NCBI RefSeq assembly: GCF_009177065.1
Contig: NZ_WEZF01000018.1
Span: 62,001-126,000 of the forward strand
DNA length: 64,000 bases
Source: Tautonia marina
Lineage (GTDB): Bacteria; Planctomycetota; Planctomycetia; Isosphaerales; Isosphaeraceae
Direction of reading: 5' to 3'
The notes under the pieces are model-generated. The model was not told where the DNA came from, made no database searches, and saw nothing but the letters and a program-made list of their open reading frames with translations. The position numbers were made by a program, and so were the translations under genes. Below are positions 43,309 to 52,270 of this stretch, piece by piece (the stretch's first letter is position 1; the number at the start of each line of letters is the position of its first letter).

Positions 43309-45363
43309 TCAACGGCCGGCAGCAGCCTCGGTGGCAAGGGCGTCGGCGGAGTGGCCGAGGGTGGTCCAGGCCCATCGGAACAGGTTGCGGGCGTCGGTGT
43401 AGCGGGCATCGGCCGAGGTGCTGCCGAGGACGACGGTAATCACCTGGTCATCGCCTCGCGAGCCTCGGGCGACGAGGCAGGCACCGGCGGCGCTGGTGGT
43501 GCCGGTCTTCACACCGTCATATCCCTCTGTTGGCAAGAGTCGATTGGTGTTCCGCCAGACGACGTTGCGAGGCGTGTCGTCGGTGTCGAACAGGGTGCAG
43601 CCGCGCTGCCGGGTGGAGACGATCTCGGCGAACCGTTCGTTCTCCAGGGCGACCCGAGCCAGTCGGGCGAGATCCAGGGCACTGGCATGGTGTCCTGGAG
43701 CCGTCAGACCGTGGGTGTTGGCGAAGCGGGTTTCGGCCAGTTCCAGCTCGATCGCCAGGCGGTTCATGGAGGCGACGAAGCGAGGAAGGGGATCGACCTC
43801 GTTCGGGTCGTCTTCGATGGGACCGAGTCGGGCGCCGAAATGCTCGCCGAGGGCAACAGAGGCATCGTTGCCGGATGGGAGCATCAGGCCGTAGAGCAGT
43901 TCGCGGACGGTCAGACGCTCACCGGCGCGGACGCCGGCGGTCGATCCGGTCGTGCGGTCGGCCCGCTCGGAGAAGGTGACGACCTCGTCGAGGATGCCCG
44001 GGTCTTCCTCGGCCAGGCGGAGGACAACCAGAGCGGTCATGATCTTGGTGGTACTGGCCATGTCGAGCGCCGTGTCTTCGTTTGCGCCGCCGAGCAGCTC
44101 GCCGGAGTCGGCGTCGATGATAGCCCAGGCCTTCGCGGTGACAAAGGGAGGGCCGTCGATCGGGTCGGGCTCGGCCTTCTCCTCGACCTGGTTGTTGACT
44201 TCCTCGGGAGAGGGGACGGGCGGGTCTTCGAGCGGTTCGGTGCCGAGAGCCGCGAGGGTTTCCGGGTCGGCATTGCCGCTGGTGGGCAGATTGCGGAGCT
44301 TCTGGAAGCGGAGGAGGGCCGACTGAGTCGCCGGGCCGAAGTCGCCATCGACCGAGAGGCCGGGGGAGGGATCGAGCGCGGCGTTCAAACGGCGCTGGAG
44401 TGCCTCGACGGCCGAGCCGTTGGCGCCGAATCGGATCGTCTCGGGAGCGTCGTCGGTGTCTTCGGTCTCTTCCGGCAAGCGGTTGAAGTGGTCGTACACT
44501 TCTCGAGCGACGCGGGCAATCAGGCGTTCGGCGGCGTTGTCCTCGGTCCAGCGGGTGTCTTCGTTCTCGGAGGTCAGGACGCAGAGAGCAACGGGGCCAC
44601 CGGGGGTTTCGATGATTCCGGCCGAGGTGCGAACCTGGTTCACCGCCCCGGTCTTGTGCGCCACCTTCGTGCCGGAGGGGAGAAAGCGCTTGAACAGTTT
44701 GTCATCCTGGCAGTTGAGCAGATGTTCGTACATTTGCTCGGAGGCGTCAGCGCTGACGAGTTCGCGGGCGTGAAGCTGTTTGAGCAGGGTGATCATTTCG
44801 TCGGCCGTGGTGCTGCCGAGGCCGAACTCGGGGCTGCGGTCGGGGAAGACGGAGGTATCGCGGCGGTAGACCTTTGAGTGAAGCTTCGTGTTCGGCAGGC
44901 CCATGCGCTCCATCGTGTCGGCGGTTGATTTCAGGCCGATGGCGTCGGCCACGAGGTTCGTCGCGGTGTTGTCGGAGTAGGCGATCATCAGGCGGATCGC
45001 GTCGCGGAGCGGAAACGAGGCCCCCGCAGAGAAGTGGTACGTCAAGACTCCCGAGCCGGGGACCTTGTCCTCTTCGGTCAGGGTGACCGGATCGTTCAGA
45101 TCGAGCCCGTCCTCAGCGGCCTGGCGGTAGGCTTCGACCATGACGGGGAACTTGATCAGGCTGGCCGTCGGCATCGGACGCTCGGCGTCCTTGCGATAGG
45201 TTTCGCCCGACTCCAGGTGCTCGACCGCGACGGAGACCTTCCCCTGGTGCGACTGGAGCAGCGGGTCCAATCGCTCATCGAGCGACGTTTGCGCGTGGAG
45301 ACAGGGACAGATGGCCAGCAGCAGGACGACACCCGCGGGCGTCAGGGGGGCGCATCGAATCAT
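43309..45363 (-). CDS. Beta-lactamase-like/PG-binding/D,D-carboxypeptidase fusion
   Basis: 684 residues from ATG 45363 (MIRCAPLTPAGVVLLLAICP, Sec signal). Part one (about 25-295): class A beta-lactamase-like serine hydrolase with Ser68-x-x-Lys71 (TASLIK), Ser130-Asp-Asn (YSDN), Lys237-Thr-Gly (HKTG); an ExxxN deacylation motif was not found. Part two (about 310-374): PG-binding-1 domain (SAVEALQRRLNAAL, VDGDFGPATQSALLRFQ). Part three (about 405-675): S11 D-Ala-D-Ala carboxypeptidase (PBP5-like) with Ser437-x-x-Lys440 (ASTTK), Ser497-Gly-Asn (PSGND) and Lys619-Thr-Gly (GVKTG). Two serine acyl-transfer domains with a wall-binding module between should act in the envelope on peptidoglycan. Single gene, divergent from the propeller/cytochrome gene. 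Confidence 0.9.
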   Translation of the reverse strand: MIRCAPLTPAGVVLLLAICPCLHAQTSLDERLDPLLQSHQGKVSVAVEHLESGETYRKDAERPMPTASLIKFPVMVEAYRQAAEDGLDLNDPVTLTEEDKVPGSGVLTYHFSAGASFPLRDAIRLMIAYSDNTATNLVADAIGLKSTADTMERMGLPNTKLHSKVYRRDTSVFPDRSPEFGLGSTTADEMITLLKQLHARELVSADASEQMYEHLLNCQDDKLFKRFLPSGTKVAHKTGAVNQVRTSAGIIETPGGPVALCVLTSENEDTRWTEDNAAERLIARVAREVYDHFNRLPEETEDTDDAPETIRFGANGSAVEALQRRLNAALDPSPGLSVDGDFGPATQSALLRFQKLRNLPTSGNADPETLAALGTEPLEDPPVPSPEEVNNQVEEKAEPDPIDGPPFVTAKAWAIIDADSGELLGGANEDTALDMASTTKIMTALVVLRLAEEDPGILDEVVTFSERADRTTGSTAGVRAGERLTVRELLYGLMLPSGNDASVALGEHFGARLGPIEDDPNEVDPLPRFVASMNRLAIELELAETRFANTHGLTAPGHHASALDLARLARVALENERFAEIVSTRQRGCTLFDTDDTPRNVVWRNTNRLLPTEGYDGVKTGTTSAAGACLVARGSRGDDQVITVVLGSTSADARYTDARNLFRWAWTTLGHSADALATEAAAGR

Positions 45364-45643
45364 GGCAAGGAAATCTCTGGGGGGCGTCGGAATGGGATCG
45401 AGCCGCCGCCGCATGATCCGCCGATCCGGGTTGATCCTGCGCGGGAGAGGTGAGCGGCGATCCCGCCATCGTGGCGAATCGAAGGACGTGACGCAATCGG
45501 TCAGACGGGATCGAGGCCGAGCGATCGGCGAGGGTCCGGCGGCGAAGCCGTGGGCATGGGGGACGATTCCGCGTAGAATCGTTCTCAAATCGCCCGCTCC
45601 GGTTGACCCGTTGCACCGCAAAGGCCCCAGGGAGCCCGACCGC

Positions 45644-47446
45644 ATGAACCCTTGGCGATCCGAGACGATCGCGGCGTCTGCCCTGATCGCGTTCTCTCTT
45701 CTGTTGCTCGTTCCGCCGGTCAGCATCGCGGGGAATCCTCGGGAGGGCGACCCGTCCGATCCGTCGACCTCGGCTCCGGAGTTGCGCTGGCGAGAACCCG
45801 TCGCGCTGGCCGTTTCCCCCGAGGGATCATGGCTTTACGTGGCGAACCGAGGCAGCGGAACCGTCTCGGTCATCGACACGCAACGGTTCGTGGTCGCTCA
45901 CGAGGAGCCGGTTGGTGCCGCCCTTTCCGCCCTGGCGGCGACGCCGGATGGCCGGTTTCTGCTGGCGGTCGATGAGGAGAAGGACGAGGCCGTCTTGATG
46001 ACAGTCGAGGGGCCAAGCCTCTCGGTCGTCGATCGCCTGACGATCGCGGACACGCCGGTGGGAGTGGCGATCGAGCCGGATAGCGCTCGGGCGTTCGTCG
46101 CGTCGCTCTGGTCGAGAACACTGACGATCCTTGAGATGAGCGAGGCGGATCGGCCGTTGCGGGTGGGGCACACGGTCGGGTTACCGTTCGAGCCGAGGAA
46201 CGTGCTGACGATCGGGGACGGTCGTGTGGTCGTGGCCGACGCGTTCGGCGGGCATCTGGCGGTGGTGGACGGGAACGCCGGAGCGGTGGAGTCGATCCGG
46301 GAACTGCCTGGGCACAACATCCGAGGCATGGTGCAAAGCATTGAGGGGGATCGGCTCCTGATCACCCATCAGATTCTGAATCGGTCGGCACGCACCGACA
46401 TGAATGATATTCACTGGGCCGGATTTATTGGCAGCATGTTGCGGACGATTCCGATGACGGCCCTGCTCGACCCGGATGCCGACCTGCACGCGGCGAGCAC
46501 CCGTCAGCACCTGAGCGATGTGGGGGACGGCGCGGGGGACCCGAACGGCGTGCTGGCGATTCCGGGAGGGCGGATCGCCGTGGCTCTGGGCGGAGTCAAC
46601 AGGGTCGCGTTCGGCCCCGAGGGGAGCTCGATTGGGCAGCGGGTCACGGTCGGGCGTCGGCCGGTGGCGATGGTCCGGCTGCCGAATTCCGATCAGATTG
46701 CGGTGGCCAATGCCTTCGGCGATTCGGTTTCGATCGTCACCCTGGCCTATGGATCGAAGCCGGTATCGATCTCCCTCGGCCCGGTCCCCGAGCCCGACCC
46801 GGTTCGCCTGGGCCGCTTGCGATTTTATGACGCGAGCCTCTCACACGACGGCTGGATGAGTTGCCATAGTTGCCACACCGACGGCCACGCCAACGGCCAG
46901 ATGGCCGACACGCTCGGCGATGATTCGTACGGGACCCCGAAGCGCACCCTCTCGTTGCTGGGCGTCGGTGAGACGGAGCCCTGGGCATGGGACGGGGGAA
47001 TCGAGGTTCTGGGAGACCAGATCAAGAAGTCGGTTGCCTCAAGCATGAGGGGGTATCCGCTCTATGACGACGAGGCGACGGAAATCGAAGCCTTTCTCCG
47101 ATCGTTCGGCCCTCCCCCTGCCCTGACCCCTCCGGAGCATCCTTCGTACGACGCCGAGGCGGTCGCCCGGGGGGCGAATCTGTTCCGCTCCTTACGGTGC
47201 GACCGCTGCCACACGGCGCCGGTTTATACCTCGGCCCAGGTGTACGACGTGGGCCTGAGCGACGAGCAAGGCCAGACCGCGTTCAACCCGCCGTCGCTCC
47301 GAGGGGTTGGCCGACGGCGACTGTTCTTTCACGACGGACAGGCAAACAGGCTCGAAGACGTCTTCACAGAACATGAGCATCAACTTGAGGAACCGCTCAG
47401 AGGGGAAGACCTGGCGGATCTGATCGCGTTTTTGAAGAGTCTTTAA
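45644..47446 (+). CDS. Beta-propeller/cytochrome c (di-heme-type) protein
   Basis: 600 residues from ATG 45644 (MNPWRSETIAASALIAFSLLLLVPPVSIA, Sec signal); the frame upstream crosses the divergent peptidoglycan gene and was excluded. Residues about 45-390 are YVTN-type propeller blades (WLYVANRGSGTVSVIDTQR, PDGRFLLAVDEEKDE, GRRPVAMVRLPNSDQIAVANAFG). The C-terminal part holds two haem motifs: CHSCH (about 405) and CDRCH (about 525), with FHDGQANRLEDVF resembling the MauG/di-haem peroxidase end. It should be a periplasmic haem protein in electron transfer or peroxide chemistry. The REP-like copy C follows. No electron-partner gene is adjacent. Confidence 0.85.
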   Translation: MNPWRSETIAASALIAFSLLLLVPPVSIAGNPREGDPSDPSTSAPELRWREPVALAVSPEGSWLYVANRGSGTVSVIDTQRFVVAHEEPVGAALSALAATPDGRFLLAVDEEKDEAVLMTVEGPSLSVVDRLTIADTPVGVAIEPDSARAFVASLWSRTLTILEMSEADRPLRVGHTVGLPFEPRNVLTIGDGRVVVADAFGGHLAVVDGNAGAVESIRELPGHNIRGMVQSIEGDRLLITHQILNRSARTDMNDIHWAGFIGSMLRTIPMTALLDPDADLHAASTRQHLSDVGDGAGDPNGVLAIPGGRIAVALGGVNRVAFGPEGSSIGQRVTVGRRPVAMVRLPNSDQIAVANAFGDSVSIVTLAYGSKPVSISLGPVPEPDPVRLGRLRFYDASLSHDGWMSCHSCHTDGHANGQMADTLGDDSYGTPKRTLSLLGVGETEPWAWDGGIEVLGDQIKKSVASSMRGYPLYDDEATEIEAFLRSFGPPPALTPPEHPSYDAEAVARGANLFRSLRCDRCHTAPVYTSAQVYDVGLSDEQGQTAFNPPSLRGVGRRRLFFHDGQANRLEDVFTEHEHQLEEPLRGEDLADLIAFLKSL

Positions 47447-47486
47447 GGACCGTTCTCGCGCCCCCGGCACTGCCCCCTCACCACGG

Positions 47487-47533
47487 CCCTCGCCCCCGAT
47501 TAGGGGGGAGAGGGTGGCCGAAGGCCGGATGAG
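47487..47533. repeat. REP-like palindromic element, copy C
   Basis: CCCTCGCCCCC, a short AT spacer, GGGGGGAGAGGGT, then GGCCGAAGGCCGG. Its reverse complement shares the GGCCTTCGGCCA-CCCTCTCCCCC core with copy B at 43.2 kb. It lies between the propeller/cytochrome gene stop and the amidase start, where it may also help end transcription. Confidence 0.8.
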
Positions 47534-47650
47534 GAGGTCAGCCAGGGTGAATCGCGAAAAACTTCACTTAATTTCATGTTTTGATTCGCACTGATCATCC
47601 TTCCGTGGCTCGCCCCTCTTCGTTTCTCTTGCACGTTGACAAAGGCACCC

Positions 47651-49405
47651 ATGATGCACAGCAATTGCGGTGAACTGGCTGGGGATGACGTTCGATCCGA
47701 AGGTGAGGGGCGAGGAGGGTTGCATCGCCGGGCCGTCCTGAAAGCGCTGGGGGCGCTCGGGATCGGCTCGGCGACGTTTCATCGGGCGCTGGCGGCGGGG
47801 GTGGGAGAGGGAGTGATGGTCACTCCCGAATTGATCGCCCAGGCCGAGTGGATTTCCGGACTGGCACTGAACGACGATGAGCGGGCGAGCATCTCCAATG
47901 CCCTGATGCGGGCGCTGGCCGATTTCCGGCAACTGCGGGCCGTGCCGGTCGATTACGACGTGCCCCCGGCCCTGACCTTCCTGCCAGACCCGGACCTGCG
48001 CCCCGCGGCCGAGATTCGCCGCAATCAGGCCGAGCCGAGCGAATGGCACACCCTTGAGCGGCCGGCATCGGACGAGGACCTCGCCTTCCTGCCCGTGACC
48101 GAACTGGCCAGCCTGATCCGATCGCGGAAGGTCTCGTCGATCGAACTGACCGAGCTGTATCTTGAGCGGCTCAAGCGGTTCGATCCGATGTTGAAGTGTG
48201 TCGTCACGCTGACCGAGGAAACCGCTCGGGAACAGGCCCGGCGCGCCGACGCGGAACTGGCCGCGGGACAGTACCGAGGCCCCTTGCACGGCGTTCCCTG
48301 GGGGGCCAAGGATTTGATGGCCTACCCCGGTTATCCGACGAGCTGGGGAGCGCCGCCGTTTAAGGATCAACAGCTCGACACCAAAGCGACCGTGGCCGCC
48401 CGATTGGAGGAGGCGGGGGCGGTGATGGTGGCCAAGCTCTCGCTCGGCGCGCTGGCGATGGGAGACCGCTGGTTCGGCGGTCGGACCAACAGCCCCTGGG
48501 ACCCGAGGCGGGGATCGAGCGGCTCGTCGGCCGGGTCGGCGTCGGCTTCAGCGGCGGGCCTGGTCGGGTTCGCAATCGGCAGCGAAACGCTCGGCAGCAT
48601 CGTCTCGCCGTGTCGCGCATGTGGTGCCTCGGGGTTGCGGCCGACGTTTGGCAGGGTGAGCCGACACGGCTGCATGACCCTGTCGTGGACGATGGACAAG
48701 GTCGGCCCGATCGCCCGATCGCTCGAAGACTGTGCCCTGATCCTCGACGCAATTCACGGTTCGGACGGGTTTGACTCGGGCGCCATGGACCAGCCGTTTG
48801 CCTGGCCACCCAAGGTCAGCCTACCCAAACTGCGGGTCGGCTACCTTGAGGATCCGGAACGTTCGGCCGACGATCGACCGGAACTGGCGATCTTGCGAGA
48901 CCTGGGGGTCACCCTTGTCCCCATCGCCCTGCCCGACCAGTACCCGACGTCGAGCATTACCCTGATGCTCGGCACCGAGGCGGCCACGGTCTTCGATGCC
49001 TTGACGCGGGCGAGCATCACCGAGGGGCTCAATAGCTGGCCGATCACCTTCCGGCGCGGGCAGTTTATTCCGGCCGTCGAGTACCTGCGCGCGGCCCGGG
49101 TCCGCACCTTGCTCATGCGAGCCATGGCTGAACTAATGGAGACGGTCGATCTGTACGTCTGCGACGCCGACGACCTGGCCTTGACCAATCTGACCGGCCA
49201 CCCGACGGCAGTGCTTCCCTTTGGGATGAAGGACATCGACGGTCGAGACGGCCCCGGCTCGATCACCTTCACGGGCCGACTGTACGACGAGACAACATTG
49301 CTGGCGGTCGCCTCGGCCTTTCAACTCCGATCGGGCGACCATCTGCGACGGCCTCCGCTCGAACAGTTCCTCGCCGAGTTCTCCGCAGAGGAGGAGACCT
49401 CGTGA
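47651..49405 (+). CDS. Amidase-signature family hydrolase with Tat-like leader
   Basis: 584 residues from ATG 47651 (second ATG 47654). The N-terminus contains LHRRAVLKALGALGIGSATFHRALAAG, a twin-arginine-like export signal, before the family domain. Ser-Ser-Lys triad is present: Lys in PWGAKDLMAYPG, Ser in RRGSSGSSAGSASA and the nucleophile Ser region GSETLGSIVSP (family GSDTGGS here with substitutions). It hydrolyses an amide in the family, with GatA, fatty-acid and peptide amidases as relatives; the substrate is unknown. Export would favour a role outside the cytoplasm. The thioesterase gene lies 149 bp downstream and a shared transcript is possible. Confidence 0.88.
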   Translation: MMHSNCGELAGDDVRSEGEGRGGLHRRAVLKALGALGIGSATFHRALAAGVGEGVMVTPELIAQAEWISGLALNDDERASISNALMRALADFRQLRAVPVDYDVPPALTFLPDPDLRPAAEIRRNQAEPSEWHTLERPASDEDLAFLPVTELASLIRSRKVSSIELTELYLERLKRFDPMLKCVVTLTEETAREQARRADAELAAGQYRGPLHGVPWGAKDLMAYPGYPTSWGAPPFKDQQLDTKATVAARLEEAGAVMVAKLSLGALAMGDRWFGGRTNSPWDPRRGSSGSSAGSASASAAGLVGFAIGSETLGSIVSPCRACGASGLRPTFGRVSRHGCMTLSWTMDKVGPIARSLEDCALILDAIHGSDGFDSGAMDQPFAWPPKVSLPKLRVGYLEDPERSADDRPELAILRDLGVTLVPIALPDQYPTSSITLMLGTEAATVFDALTRASITEGLNSWPITFRRGQFIPAVEYLRAARVRTLLMRAMAELMETVDLYVCDADDLALTNLTGHPTAVLPFGMKDIDGRDGPGSITFTGRLYDETTLLAVASAFQLRSGDHLRRPPLEQFLAEFSAEEETS

Positions 49406-49554
49406 GCGGAGAAGGCCAAGCGGCACCGGTCGTGATTTGATCTGTGCCTTTGGCCTCAGGCCCCGTCAACGACGAGGTCGCCCACACCACGCACCGACAC
49501 GACTCGCGGCCTGCCGAATCACCTTCCACTGCCCCCTGAGCGCCCCAAGGACCC

Positions 49555-49950
49555 ATGGAAACCTCGATCGAGATCGTCGTTCGCCCAACGGAAATCGACG
49601 TGAACGGCCATGTGAATAACGGAAAATACGTCGATTACCTGGAGTGGGGCCGAGAAGACTGGTACGAGCAGCACGGGCTCGACTACGACACCTTGCTGGG
49701 GCTCGGAGCGATCACGGTCACGGTCAACCTGAACCTGAATTTTCGCAAGGAGTGCCGTCAGGGGGAGCGGTTGACCATCGTGACCCGGCCCGAGCGGCTC
49801 GGCCGGACCAGCTTCGCGCTTCGGCAGGAAATCCGGAAGGCAGACGGAACCATCGCCGCCGATGCGGTCGTAACACTCGTGACCATCGCCCCCGAGTCCC
49901 GCACGAGCCGTCCCGTTCCGGCCCCGCTTGCGGACCACTTCACCTCGTGA
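49555..49950 (+). CDS. Acyl-CoA thioesterase (hot-dog fold, 4HBT)
   Basis: 131 residues. The N-terminal VRPTEIDVNGHVNNGKYVDYLEWGREDW is the 4HBT motif with the catalytic Asp and conserved NGHVNN loop; the second strand (TVTVNLNLNFRKECRQGE) and the central LGRTSFALRQEIRKADG complete the fold. No signal peptide; cytoplasmic. The physiological thioester is unknown. ATG 49555 was chosen as the first start that keeps the hot-dog core whole; GCGCCCCAAGGACCC lies ahead of it without a strong site. Confidence 0.9.
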   Translation: METSIEIVVRPTEIDVNGHVNNGKYVDYLEWGREDWYEQHGLDYDTLLGLGAITVTVNLNLNFRKECRQGERLTIVTRPERLGRTSFALRQEIRKADGTIAADAVVTLVTIAPESRTSRPVPAPLADHFTS

Positions 49951-49995
49951 AAAGGACCGGGGCGCCCCGCCCTTGATCGTCCTCAAACGCAGAGA

Positions 49996-50028
49996 GCCCG
50001 ACCGGTCGGCCCCTGGACACGGTCGGGC
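49996..50028 (+). terminator. Probable terminator of the thioesterase gene
   Basis: 9-bp stem (GCCCGACCG/CGGTCGGGC) with a 15-nt loop, followed by GATTGTTCTG. The stem is strong but the loop is long and the T-content low, so confidence is modest. Confidence 0.45.
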
Positions 50029-50214
50029 GATTGTTCTGCGTCCCCGGTTCGCCCCCCCGGCCGCTCAATGCAGGGTCCTTGAGCCCTTTTCCTGCCCACC
50101 CCCTCGGAAGCCAACGGGCTGGGTGACGATTCGGGGTTGCGCCCAGGTCTTACCAAACCCTCCCGTTTTCCTGGCTTGCTTTTGGAAATTTTTCACCAAA
50201 CTGACCCTAACCGT

Positions 50215-50243
50215 TTGACTCAACGCAAATGCCCTCGTATTTT
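50215..50243 (+). promoter_or_regulatory. Sigma-70-type promoter of the Gly/Ser/His repeat protein gene
   Basis: TTGACT (50215-50220), 17-bp spacer, TATTTT (50238-50243), in a locally A/T-rich stretch. It would give an untranslated leader of about 290 nt before ATG 50540, long for a gene of this kind. Confidence 0.6.
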
Positions 50244-50539
50244 CTAGCTGTGCAGGGCACCCAGGCATCCCAGTTTTACAACTCGAAGGTGTCCTGACCT
50301 CCACCCTCCGTGTTGGGGTGGATGTCTCACCGTATCAAGCCCGGAACGCCTTGGTGGTCGAGGCGAGGCCGGGCAGCTCCCGACCGGGTCCGGATAAAGG
50401 CGGTTCTCGGCAGGCGTGGTTGTTCGTGCGGAACGGGCCATGTCGGTCGGACTCCTTCGGTCACCGGGCTTGGTGGTTCGTGATGGCATCTGGGTCGGAC
50501 TCTTCGGTTCGCAATTCGCATATGCGGAGGAATTACGGG

Positions 50540-51529
50540 ATGATCTCAATGCTTCGCCGATCGGCGTTCTCGGTTGCTTGCCTCGGAGCCCTTTCACTCG
50601 GCGTGCCTCATGTGGCGCTGGCCGGGCTGTTTGGTCACGGGTCGCACGGATCCAGCGGTGGATCACACGGATCCAGCGGTGGATCGCACGGATCGAGCGG
50701 TGGGTCGCACGGCTCCAGCGGCGGGTCGCACGGCTCCAGCGGCGGGTCGCACGGTGGCGGCCTCTTCTCGAAGCACCACGGCTCCAGCGGCGGATCGAGC
50801 GGCGGATCCAGCGGTGGTTCGCACGGCGGTGGCCTGTTCAAGACCAGCCACGGCTCCAGCGGTGGTTCCAGCGGCGGGTCGAGCGGCGGATCGCACGGTG
50901 GCGGCCTGTTCAAGAAGCACCACGGCTCCAGCGGTGGCGGCCTCTTCAAGAAGCACCACGGCTCCAGCGGCGGATCGAGCGGTGGCTCCAGCGGCGGATC
51001 GCACGGCCTGACCAAGACCAGCCACGGCTCCAGCGGTGGTTCCAGCGGCGGGTCGAGCGGCGGATCGCACGGTGGCGGCCTGTTCAAGAAGCACCACGGC
51101 TCCAGCGGCGGATCGAGCGGCGGCTCCAGCGGCGGTTCTCACGGATCGAGCGGCGGGTCGAGCGGCGGCTACGCCTCCGACGGTGGATCGTACGGCTCGG
51201 CCGGCGGATACTACCCGGCCGCCCCGGTCGCGGCTCCTCAGGCTGCTCCTCAGTACGTTCCGGTTGCTCAGAACGGCGTGCTGAACATCTCGGTTCCGGC
51301 CGATGCCAAGGTGTACCTCCAGGATCAGCTGATGACGCTGACCGGCGCCGAGCGTCGGTTCGTCACCCCGCCGATCGCCGAGGGTGAACTGTTCGTCACC
51401 AACGTTCGGGTTGAACTCGAACGGAACGGTCAGATCGTCTCTGAGACGGTCGAAGCTCGGGTCAACCCGGGTGAAGAGGTCAACGTGGCCGTCGATCTCG
51501 ACGGCTCGGTCGTCCTCGCCGGTCGCTGA
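50540..51529 (+). CDS. Secreted Gly/Ser/His repeat protein with TIGR03000-type C-terminal domain
   Basis: 329 residues from ATG 50540, 9 nt after GGAGG; an in-frame ATG at 50522 overlaps that site. The signal peptide MISMLRRSAFSVACLGALSL is followed by about 175 residues of GSSGG, SHGGGLFKKHHGSSGG and similar repeats (His- and Lys-containing), then a Tyr/Pro/Ala segment, then a domain of about 70 residues (LNISVPADAKVYLQDQLMTL, RRFVTPPIAEGEL, RVELERNGQIVSETVEARV) matching the planctomycete TIGR03000 type. Repeat arrays of this kind resemble cell-surface adhesive or matrix proteins, and the His/Lys content could bind metals or polyanions (inference). A sigma-70-type promoter lies 290 bp upstream. 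Confidence 0.85.
   Translation: MISMLRRSAFSVACLGALSLGVPHVALAGLFGHGSHGSSGGSHGSSGGSHGSSGGSHGSSGGSHGSSGGSHGGGLFSKHHGSSGGSSGGSSGGSHGGGLFKTSHGSSGGSSGGSSGGSHGGGLFKKHHGSSGGGLFKKHHGSSGGSSGGSSGGSHGLTKTSHGSSGGSSGGSSGGSHGGGLFKKHHGSSGGSSGGSSGGSHGSSGGSSGGYASDGGSYGSAGGYYPAAPVAAPQAAPQYVPVAQNGVLNISVPADAKVYLQDQLMTLTGAERRFVTPPIAEGELFVTNVRVELERNGQIVSETVEARVNPGEEVNVAVDLDGSVVLAGR
50639..51163 (+). repeat. In-gene repeat array (GSSGG/SHGGGLFKKHH units)
   Basis: Tandem and interspersed short units encode GSHGSSGG (five times, 50640-50750) and longer SHGGGLFKKHHGSSGGSSGGS blocks, some nearly identical at the DNA level (for example CACGGCTCCAGCGG repeated many times). Such arrays change copy number by slippage or recombination, so strain variation is likely. 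Confidence 0.85.
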
Positions 51530-51670
51530 TCGGCCGTAGGGTGATCGATTGAGAACGGATCCGACCCGGGAGGCTCATCCTCGGTGCCGTCGCAAGACGA
51601 TCGAGAGAGTCCCCGGGTTCGGGTCGTTGGGCAAAGGGATTTGGATCGGATCGATCACGGAGGTCTCGAA

Positions 51671-52270
51671 ATGGACGTCGATTCGGATCGCGACCGCGAT
51701 CGTGATGCTGATGGGCTGGGCCAAGACGCCTGCCCTCCTCCTCGACGGATCGGGAGGCGCACCTTGCGGTGGGCGGTCAACCTTTGGCTGGTGCTGCATG
51801 TCTCGGCGATCATCATCGCCCCGGCCTCGGTGACTCCCTCGTCGGACCTGGCCCGGACGGCCTGGGACGTCGTTCACCCGTATCTGCAACTGCTCTTCCT
51901 GAACCACGGCTACCACTTCTTCGCCCCCGAGCCGGCCGAGAGCACCTTGCTCGGCTACGTGGCCGAGCGAGAAGACGGCACCGTCGTGACCGGCCAGATC
52001 CCGAACCGGGACATCGGCCCGCGATTGCTTTATCACCGCCACTTCATGCTCTCGGAACACATGGCGGGGACCGATCCCGAACTGCGAGAACTCTGGCACG
52101 AGTCGTTCGCCCGCCACATCGGGACGAAATACGGCGCCGATCGGGTGAGCCTGTCGCAAATCACCCACTACTTGCCGACCCGTGAGATGGTTCTGGAAGG
52201 CGTTCGCCTGGATGACCCGGCCAGTTACGTCGAGCAACCGCTGGGGGTGTACCAATGGGACGAGCAGTGA
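51671..52270 (+). CDS. HTTM-associated membrane protein of unknown function
   Basis: 199 residues from ATG 51671 (MDVDSDRDRDRDADG), 8 nt after GGAGGT; the frame to 51584 is not supported. A charged N-terminus leads to one membrane helix (LRWAVNLWLVLHVSAIIIAPA), then an extracytoplasmic part with LFLNHGYHFFAPEPAESTLLGYV and YGADRVSLSQITHYLPT. It overlaps the HTTM gene by 16 bp, so the two are translationally coupled and probably form a complex. This pairing is seen with planctomycete HTTM proteins (family knowledge), but no function is known. Confidence 0.8.
   Translation: MDVDSDRDRDRDADGLGQDACPPPRRIGRRTLRWAVNLWLVLHVSAIIIAPASVTPSSDLARTAWDVVHPYLQLLFLNHGYHFFAPEPAESTLLGYVAEREDGTVVTGQIPNRDIGPRLLYHRHFMLSEHMAGTDPELRELWHESFARHIGTKYGADRVSLSQITHYLPTREMVLEGVRLDDPASYVEQPLGVYQWDEQ

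Noticed and set aside
50635-51087. Proline-rich open frame on the minus strand (DPPLEP repeats)
   Set aside because: It is the antisense of the Gly/Ser repeat array of the real gene; no signal, start site or family.
50639-51163. Regularly repeated DNA that could be read as a CRISPR array
   Set aside because: Units are coding, of unequal length, without unique spacers; they encode Gly/Ser/His repeats.
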